Source: Tigriopus japonicus
Taxonomy: Eukaryota > Arthropoda > Copepoda > Harpacticoida > Harpacticidae
DNA length: 64,000 bases
Assembly: GCA_010645155.1 (NCBI GenBank)
Contig: CM021312.1
Span: forward strand, 10,866,456-10,930,455
Direction of reading: 5' to 3'
A program made the position numbers and the translations under genes. Below the pieces are notes generated by a model. It worked only from the letters and a program-made list of their open reading frames with translations, did not search any database and had not been told where the DNA came from. Position 1 is the stretch's first letter; every line of letters begins with the position of its first letter. Below are positions 56,641 through 64,000 of this stretch, in pieces.

Positions 56641-58254
56641 GTGTATCTACTGATCAAATTGATGTTTCTTGATTATATCTTGATGTAGAGGCGATATTTG
56701 AAAGGTCAGGCGATCAGTCATAGCCTTAAACCATTTCCAAGCCGGTTTTCTTTGCCTGTCATGACAAAGCTGTCGAAATTGAGGTTAAATGTTGGATCAA
56801 CACTTGGAAGGTTCAATCTTCAGTCTTCTGCACCCCATGGCCAATCTTCTTCCGATTCCTCATGGTCCTTGATCCTTGGCAATCCTCTAGACCCCTTGGC
56901 GATTCCTTCTTGATCCCTCGGCGGTTCCTCGATTCCATCCTGATCGTCTCGACCTATCTTGGCAATCCTGTTGATCCCACGGCATCTGCAGATTCCCTCA
57001 GATTGTGTTCCTCCAGTCGTTGAACAGATGTTTAGACAAGAATACCCAAATCTTCAGTGATAACCGATCTTGTTGGCAAAGAGAGATTCCCAACGTGGCC
57101 GATGTTCAAGGGCCCAAAGGTCATCTCGAAAACACTCTTGCGAGGCTTCCAAAATGAACCTTTCGTTGGACTGAGCAGAAATGGCCGCAAACCCCCGTGG
57201 GTTGCACCTTCCTTACTCAGTTCCCCTCTTGACGACAGACAAAGAGCAACTGCGTTTGGGAGGGAAAGAATTTCAGAAGGAAACGTAGAGTTCAACTGCT
57301 CATTTGATTTTAAGCCAAACACAAGAATTGGAGCAAAACACAGGTGTAAAGTAAATAATTTCCATTATTTAAAGGAATTGCAATTTTAATCATACTTTTG
57401 GAGGGTTTAATCTTACACTTTTTATGTTGCAATTTTTTTATTTGGTAAAATTAGTAAGAACTTTATTTCAGTTTGGCATGGTGGGGTATTTTATAGCCTA
57501 ACTGAAATAACAGAAAGGAAAAATGCCACGTTGAAAAGCTTGGAAACAAGAAACACAGTATATAGAAGTGGTGAATAAATGTTTGTATTTCAGTTTTAGT
57601 CAACTCAACAAAAGCCAGAATTGTTTGCAAACTATTTGAATAGGGTTTGAGTTAGGTGCCTTTGTATAATGGAAAGACATATGAGTTAATGAGATCAAAA
57701 GGTACACAAATATCCAACTGTGGTATATTGGGTTCGTCTTCAACTTTGGTTAGCAACATCTGCTAAATCTAGAGATAATGCATTTTACTTGGACAAATGC
57801 AAACAATAAGTCTTACAAGATATGGATTTTGAGAGTTGATGTTCTGATGTTGAGTTGGGGTTTTCAAAATTCAGACTGAATTATTATCATGAACAGTTGA
57901 ACCGTTGTTTATTTCAAGCAACCACCACTAATTGAATTAAGCTTTGATAACTTAAATGAAAGTACTAGGACTACATCCAAGCAATCCTTTAATGGAAGGG
58001 CTTGACTCTAAGACAGCTAACTAACCTTGGCCAAAGACGTCTCTAGGTGCACTTCCAAGATCCTTGCTTTGGCTCATGTTCAAAGTGTCAAAGAGCCTAG
58101 AATATATTTTCGTCAGCTTTTGAAACATTGGTCATTTTGTTACGGTAGGGCTGAAGAAACTAGGCTGATTTGGAGTCTGGCACAATTTCCAGACGTTTCA
58201 AGGTGTTTTGTTAAGTTAATCGCAAAGCCACAGAAAATGCGTTGTTGTCTAACG
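56641..58254. other. No gene recognised
   Basis: The first 350 bases continue with TTGGCAATCC/GATTCC words, as a decayed margin of the minisatellite. Opposed frames at 57032-57389 are open on both strands but show no domain. Confidence 0.45.
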
Positions 58255-58257
58255 TCT

Positions 58258-58450
58258 AGGCCTGGGGTAGGCTAAAGGCTTTAGGGTAGGCCACCGATGG
58301 GCTGCGGCCCACATTTGGGCCCTAGGGTGGTCTTTGGTGGGCCCAGGAGCTCTGGGGAAAGTCCAAAATAGTGGGCCCGCGAGACATCCATAAAACTACA
58401 ATCGCACCCAAAAATCTTTAAATCGTTAAATTGTTGGCCCCTGATGATTT
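58258..58450. mobile_element. hAT-like relic with GGGCC-rich body
   Basis: Starts GCCTGGGGTAGGC and contains GGGCTGCGGCCCACATTTGG and GTGGGCCCAGGAGCTCTGG, closely resembling 2247-2330 (GGGCCGCGGCCCAAATGTG, GGGTCCAGGAGCAATGAGG). The right end is not defined. Confidence 0.5.
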
Positions 58451-60057
58451 ACCAATAATTTTTGGGATTACCGACTTTGTACGAATCTCACGACAGCGAC
58501 TCGATTTAACGATATATTTTGGGGTGACGGACAATATCATTAAATCGAGATTTCACTCTAAACTAAAGTTTTATTCTAATGCCATTACAGTTTAAGAAAT
58601 TCGACTCAAGTCCCTCTTGCTCAATTTGAAATTTTATTGCCCTCGTGGTAGTCCATGGATTGGGGAGACCCATTTCTTCTTGGGTAGGTTGTAAACAGGA
58701 CAGCACGCTGGGGTGCGTGTTTACTTTAAGTCGGTGTTCTTAAATGTTTCCCCTTGGCAACATTCTACAGGGTCGGAGGCCCAAGTGTAAACCCCATAGG
58801 ACCATCATAAGTTTGGCAGTTTTTGATAGATTTTTTTTCAATTTTTCGATAAACTTTTTGTATTGTGGAATAGAAGTTGTGTTATACATATTCCTATTGA
58901 AGCCCTTAGGCATGGATGAGATCATGACATCGATGAAGTAATTGGGACAGTTGGCACAGTGCCTTGCATTTGTCCCTCAAGGAGAGAAAGGCAGAATTTT
59001 GGGCCGGAATGGACTCTTTGTTACCCCAGCATGTCTAAATTTTAAGGATGGACAAAGCAAATAAGTACATGAGCCTCAAATAGATCTGAAACAGACGTTG
59101 GTTATGTACTAAAAATACCAAAATCTACACTTGGACCGCCGACCCTGTGAAGCCTTCACTAACATCTACTTCATTTCATCCCGTGTGGCCCTTTTTCAAA
59201 ACTTTCAACAGTCCTCGAATCTTCACTCTTTCTCTTCAAAATGATAACTTATTTTCACCTTGTTTGGAAACTTTTACGCCTACATTTTGCTATTTTTCTC
59301 ATTTTTCAACTTGTTCACACGCAGTTTTTTCGCTGCATTGCCGAACAGCGGAATCATTACAGATGGGCTTGCAAACATGCTTTGCGTTTTTTTCAAAAAG
59401 CACGCTTTGGTTTGAAAGCATGATCTACGCATATTTTCAGCTTGTGGAGTTTGACATTGTCTTAGATTTCAATTTCTAAAATTTCTTGGAAATGCGAAGA
59501 AGTAGATTTTGAATAAAATCATACAAAGCAACAATTGAGAGACTTGAGTGTAAAAGATCTTCTTTAACGCCAAATTGTCAGTTCTCTCAATACCCAACAT
59601 CCAAAAGATGTAACAATTCAAAATTATTAGTAACTAAAAAAGGAATAATTTAAAAAATAACAATCTAGTATAAATTGATGCCCACATCCGAATACTGGTG
59701 GAACTCGGGGTTGCGACAGCTGACTCTCAGCCAAGCTAGACTGAGCTTCATGAACCCTTGGAAACGGAGATGCCGCCATCTTTAAGGGTCCCCTAAGTTT
59801 ACGTTTCCCTGAAAACGAGAAATCCTTGTCGGAAATTTTAATTATGTAGTTATTTACGCCAATTTCAGTTTTTTTACCATTTCCATTAACCCTTCAAAGC
59901 TTGATTGAAACTTGATAGTAATTCTTATTAAATAAACATTGCTTAAGCATCAAGATGATTTTCCTAACAGAGACAAGTTCTCAATTTTAATTCAAGCAAT
60001 TATGTTATCGACTTATCAGATTCAACAATAGAAACATCATGACATTATAATCACTCC
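58451..60057. other. No gene; TRAPPC8 3' flank
   Basis: Contains the 3' UTR and downstream flank of the minus-strand TRAPPC8 gene; no clear AATAAA was found close to its stop. The plus frame 59147-59479 has no domain. Confidence 0.45.
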
Positions 60058-63000
60058 CTATTTAGGACCGTCCAAAGCGGTAAAGATCACATCCAACGGA
60101 ATTAATCTATCTGACGAGTTGTTGACCTTTCCTCGATCGCCAACTTGACTTGCTTGAGTGAATTGAAACTGAAGTCCCACACACTGATACAATCCTGGAG
60201 ATGACACGGCAATCTTGAATGGAATTACTTTGCTCTCATTGGCCTCGACTCTTATTGAACTATTCAGACAGCCGACAAAACTGTAAGGCAATCGCGTGTC
60301 ACTTGTCACTTCATTCACTTGGGACAACTGAAGCTGGAGATCTCCAGGATGAGGGTTGGGATTGCGAATCCGAATCCGACAAGGCATCATGGCGAGCGGA
60401 GATTTCTGGAATGAATGCGTTATCCGAGGTTCCAATTCCACTTTTAACTCACAGGGGTAATGAGAACACACTGGTTGAGGATTAGCTACGGATTGAGGAA
60501 AGTCCACATGGTCCTCCAGAGTGGATTCAACCACTTTCATAGGTTTAATAGGAGCCATGGTTTGGCCTTGAATCTGGCCATTGCCCTCCCAAAATATCAC
60601 AAGTTGATCTTGGTCCAATCTCGGTGCTTGAACGGTGGGACCGAATTGAAATGCCGGTTTGAGAAAGTCCAGATATGGAGCGTGTCGCAATTTTCCCGCC
60701 TCTTTTTCGCCCATAGACGAGAACAAAAGGTCTTTCGAGCATTCTGATCGGAATTTGATGGCAGTTTTTAATCCAATTGAAGTGGAATCTCCCCGTTTCA
60801 CAAAGCGATCCTCGCTCAGAGATTGGAATTCCAAAAGCTGATACTCGTGACTCACAACAGAGATGTGATGAATTTGAATCTGGTCCAGATTTCGGGATAA
60901 ATCTTTGCTGATATTGCTCACATGGAGTAAAATGGAATCCGAGGTCTGACTTTCAAAAATGCAAACCGGACTTTTTTCCGCTGAAACAGCGATGGCTGGA
61001 AGGATTTTAATGTCAGCTTCTCGCCTTAAAATCCGATAAACCGGTTTGGCCTTGGTTTTCGCATTCGGCGATGGGATTTGTGTCGGATTTTCGTAGTAAA
61101 CAAATAGCCTAATGTTATTCAAAGCCAAATTATCCGGACCTCTCATCCACAACTCCAATGTTTCAACTTGACCAGGTTCAACCCTGGATTTTTTCACAGG
61201 AATGGGAAGAAAATCCAAAGGCTGTTCCACAGATTGGCCATTATCATTCAGCACTTTCAAGGCCGAATCTTGAATGACAGGACACTCGAATAGCGACGAA
61301 GTTTGGCCTTTGCCAACTTTGCCGAACGAAAACATGCCCGGATTTTGACTCACTAGATACAAATTCGCCATTGGCTCCAAACCACTGTTTTTTAAGGAGA
61401 GCTTCAAGGTTCGAATTTCGCCCTGATGAATGCTTTTGGGCAGGTCCAAACTCATTTCTAATCTCGGTTGACCCGGTCTTATGGTCACTTGAAGCCGATG
61501 ATCTGGGCCATAAATCACTTTGGTCTTATGCTCCTTGGTCGAAGATAACCTTGGACCTTTGAGAGTGAAATACTGCCGACCTCGAATGATATAATCCGTC
61601 GCTTCCGATTGAGGAAACTGAGCTTTTAAACCATACTCCAAACCGGTTATACAAAGAACCCCTGGTTTGAGGACGGTCAACTTCAAATCCACAATGCAAA
61701 CTTTTCCTTTTTCCAATGTCATGGAATCCAAGACTTCCGTTTTGACCACAGCATCCGAATTTGGATCCACTTTGTCGTTGCTGACCGACTCACTTTGATC
61801 TTCGGGAGAAAATCGCCACAATAAATGGATCTTTTTCAATAACAACGTGGTCAGGAATGGATTAGAAACCGGTACCATCAAACGAATGGGTTCCCCAACA
61901 ACACTCTGTGGCACAATATTCACATAGGATAATGGTGAAAACACGGATTGGCACGTGTGAGACAAGAACATGACCTCATGACCTGAAATGCGTTCCAGAA
62001 ACACGCGTTCCAATCTCTGGAATGAATCTTTAGGATTGGCTTCAAACAACCGATCGTAAGATTCGCCAACCTGACTCAAATCCAGGACACAATCCTGGAC
62101 CTGAAATTTGGGTATGGTGATCTCAGCACTTTGTCGTTTGCTCTCTTTCTCCTTCATGTGATGAACGATGAAGAATTCTCTGAGATGACACATTTGCTGG
62201 AGAGATGGGAGGTAATCTTGGGGCATGAGAAGCAATTGGTTGAACAATTGCGAGGCAGTCACGTAATCCTTGAGCAAGAGCGATTGGTGACCCAATGTGT
62301 ACAAGATGTGGTCTTCGGAAAGACCCCAACCTTGGCCTTGATAGATCTGGAAGCCTTGTCGATAAGCACGGGAGGAATGTCGCTTCTGTCCGCTTTTGGA
62401 GAAACGATATCCGGAGAGGATGATGTGGAAGGCGTACTTGCGAATGGAAGGCGGAGAGGCTAGGAGATAGCAATAAGCGGCTTGTTCCAAAAGGAGACTA
62501 CTTCGGAGATCTTTGGTCTCGTTGGTGAGGCGAATATACGACCCGGCAGCCTCCAAAAATCTGCAAGTAAAGAATGGGTGATTGAGGTTTACTAACAGAT
62601 TTCCGTCATCAATTGGACTTTCTTAGAGGTCGTTTTGGCGATTATATTGAAAGTTAGTCAATTGATTTTCCAAGGCATTTTTTTGATCAACGTTTCCAAA
62701 GCACAGCAGGATTTTTGTTGCTTAGAAGACAAGTCCATAAGGGCTAAGGCTAAGAAAAATTTGAAAGAGTTCAAAATAAATCTTAACGGTTCGTGAACTA
62801 ACGAAGTGCAAATAAACACGCGGCATTATTTTTCCATTTCGATTACGGCAAGGACTCATTAAGGTCAAAAAATGTGTGATAAAAATAGTTTTAATGAAAA
62901 AAATAGTTTCTAATATGATTTCATTGAAATGCAATCAATATGAACGAAAAACATGATATAAGGCTTCTCAATTCAACAAAAGGAGCCGAAATAGTCTTTA

Positions 63001-63545
63001 GTGTTACTTACAATCCTTGGAATTTCAGGCATAGAGCGTCGAATAACGTGGCTCGAACGGCAAATTCCGGCATCTGACACACTTGCAGATACTTGTTGAT
63101 GCTGTCCTCCATGTAGTGTGAAGGGTACTTCTTCGTGCTATCATTCTGCATGAATTGTGACAAGGCACACATCTCGGCCACACCCGCGTAATAATTCCAG
63201 GCCTCATCGCTCTAAAACAAGACAAAATTTCATTCATGGTCAAGGACAAAAACGGGCTACAAAACGACGGGATCTACCTGAAAGTCTCTCTTGACGGAAT
63301 GAAAGCAGTTGTAGGCTGGTTTGTACAACTTGAACATAAAGTAGAAGTCGCCCAACTTGCGCATCTGTAACTCGGGAGCCTCTTTACTGTAGACCACGCT
63401 CGTTCCCGCAGTTGTTCCGGGTTTATTCTGACCAAACCATCGTTTGGCTCCACTAAACAAAGAGCGACTTTTGCGATTCGTCACGATTTCGCTCAACTGA
63501 CGCATTTGACGTTCTGCGTACGGAATCAGCCCTTTGATGCAAAAC
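60058..63545 (-). CDS. TRAPPC8: TRAPPC8 (TRAPPIII subunit), C-terminal part
   Basis: Subunit of the TRAPPIII vesicle-tethering complex, which activates Rab1 in ER-Golgi traffic and autophagy; homologue of yeast Trs85. Three exons are inside the window: 63545-63278, 63211-63012 and 62560-60058, joined in phase, giving about 989 residues and the stop (TAG). The first visible exon starts in mid-codon, so the N-terminal third (human protein 1435 aa) lies to the right of the window. Matching blocks: KGLIPYAERQMRQL, SRSLFSGAKRWFGQ, APELQMRKLGDFYFM, LLEQAAYCYLL, RKYAFHIILSGYRFSKSGQK and GWGLSEDHILYTLG. The rest is the beta-rich C-terminal region. As in OCRL here, most of it is in one 2.5-kb exon. 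Confidence 0.95.
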
Positions 63546-64000
63546 CTACAATGGGTGCATATCAAAAACATGTTTTTAAAGGTCGGATATGGCGTGGCGA
63601 TTTTATGAATAAAAGACCCGAGTGTCGAATTCTTGCATCAAATTCGATATGAGCGTCAATTAACTACAGTTCTTTTTTCCAAGACAAGGGTTGTTTCATT
63701 TTCATTACATTATGTTCGAATGAGAAATAATTTTCATTGAAGTGGGCATAAAAAATAATCATTTTAGCAGAGCTCGTTAAAAACGTATATCCTTGTTAAA
63801 CTCTGTAAACAAAATTGATTTATCTGAAAGCTTCGAACGTGAGTCAAATTTTACAACCTTTTCGATAGGATACTTTTCTCAAAACTAAAAGTGTAAAATT
63901 TGTTTTCATAAAGCTTGATAAGAGTAACGACTTTTTGCATTACATTCACAAAGAAAGTTGTATTATGCTTAAGAAACTAAAAAGCCAATTATTTTCATGA
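63546..64000. other. TRAPPC8 intron, no further exon seen
   Basis: Upstream of the acceptor at 63546 on the minus strand. AT-rich and without a further recognisable TRAPPC8 exon up to the window edge. Confidence 0.5.

Noticed and set aside
56133..56657. 174-codon minus frame with 21-residue repeats, and the CRISPR-like look of spaced repeats
   Set aside because: Unit length shifts between 62 and 63 bp break the frame, and the region is a continuous minisatellite without unique spacers in a eukaryotic genome.
57032..57389. Overlapping open frames on both strands
   Set aside because: No domain, no splice context and no start context; probably chance in a less AT-rich patch.

Overview
This is a eukaryotic nuclear window, AT-rich by eye, with split genes using GT..AG introns, AATAAA poly(A) signals and a heavy load of DNA transposons. 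The conserved genes are animal genes (OCRL/INPP5B, PSMA7, endosulfine, GOLGA7, DNTTIP1, TRAPPC8, a cytosolic sulfotransferase). Gene content, Tc1/mariner and hAT load, and compact genes with one giant exon each (OCRL, TRAPPC8) suggest an arthropod. A copepod-like crustacean is a guess, not shown by the sequence. No ribosomal RNA, convincing tRNA, CRISPR or bacterial operon was seen.

Layout. 1-5 kb: repeats only, with a hAT-type MITE (137-605) and hAT relics. 5.0-8.5 kb: a five-exon sulfotransferase with a hAT-type insertion in intron 2. 11.2-11.6 kb: a small secreted protein with eleven SGDG-type pentapeptides. 11.9-13.2 kb: a maT-like mariner whose transposase has one internal stop. 13-25 kb: fold-back elements and minisatellites. 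25.1-26.7 kb: an intact Tc1 element with IR/DR ends and a 340-residue transposase. 28.1-31.5 kb: a dead mariner that has received four nested insertions, one of which contains the assembly gap. 32-39.6 kb: a hAT MITE, a secreted fibronectin-type-II-like gene (minus strand, partial), and fold-back elements.

40-64 kb is the gene-rich half: PSMA7 (+) and an endosulfine gene (-), which converge; OCRL/INPP5B (+); GOLGA7 and DNTTIP1 (+), only 45 bases apart; a 62-63 bp minisatellite at 55.8-56.6 kb; and the 3' part of TRAPPC8 (-), which runs off the right edge.

Functionally the genes are mostly unrelated housekeeping functions: proteasome, mitotic PP2A control, phosphoinositide turnover, palmitoylation cofactor, histone deacetylase complex and vesicle tethering. 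The GOLGA7-DNTTIP1 pair is the one place where shared transcription looks likely. Its spacer holds a pyrimidine-rich AG acceptor and no poly(A) signal, which would fit a dicistronic or trans-spliced unit. Exon boundaries below were worked out by hand from reading-frame phase and splice sites; no alignment was run.
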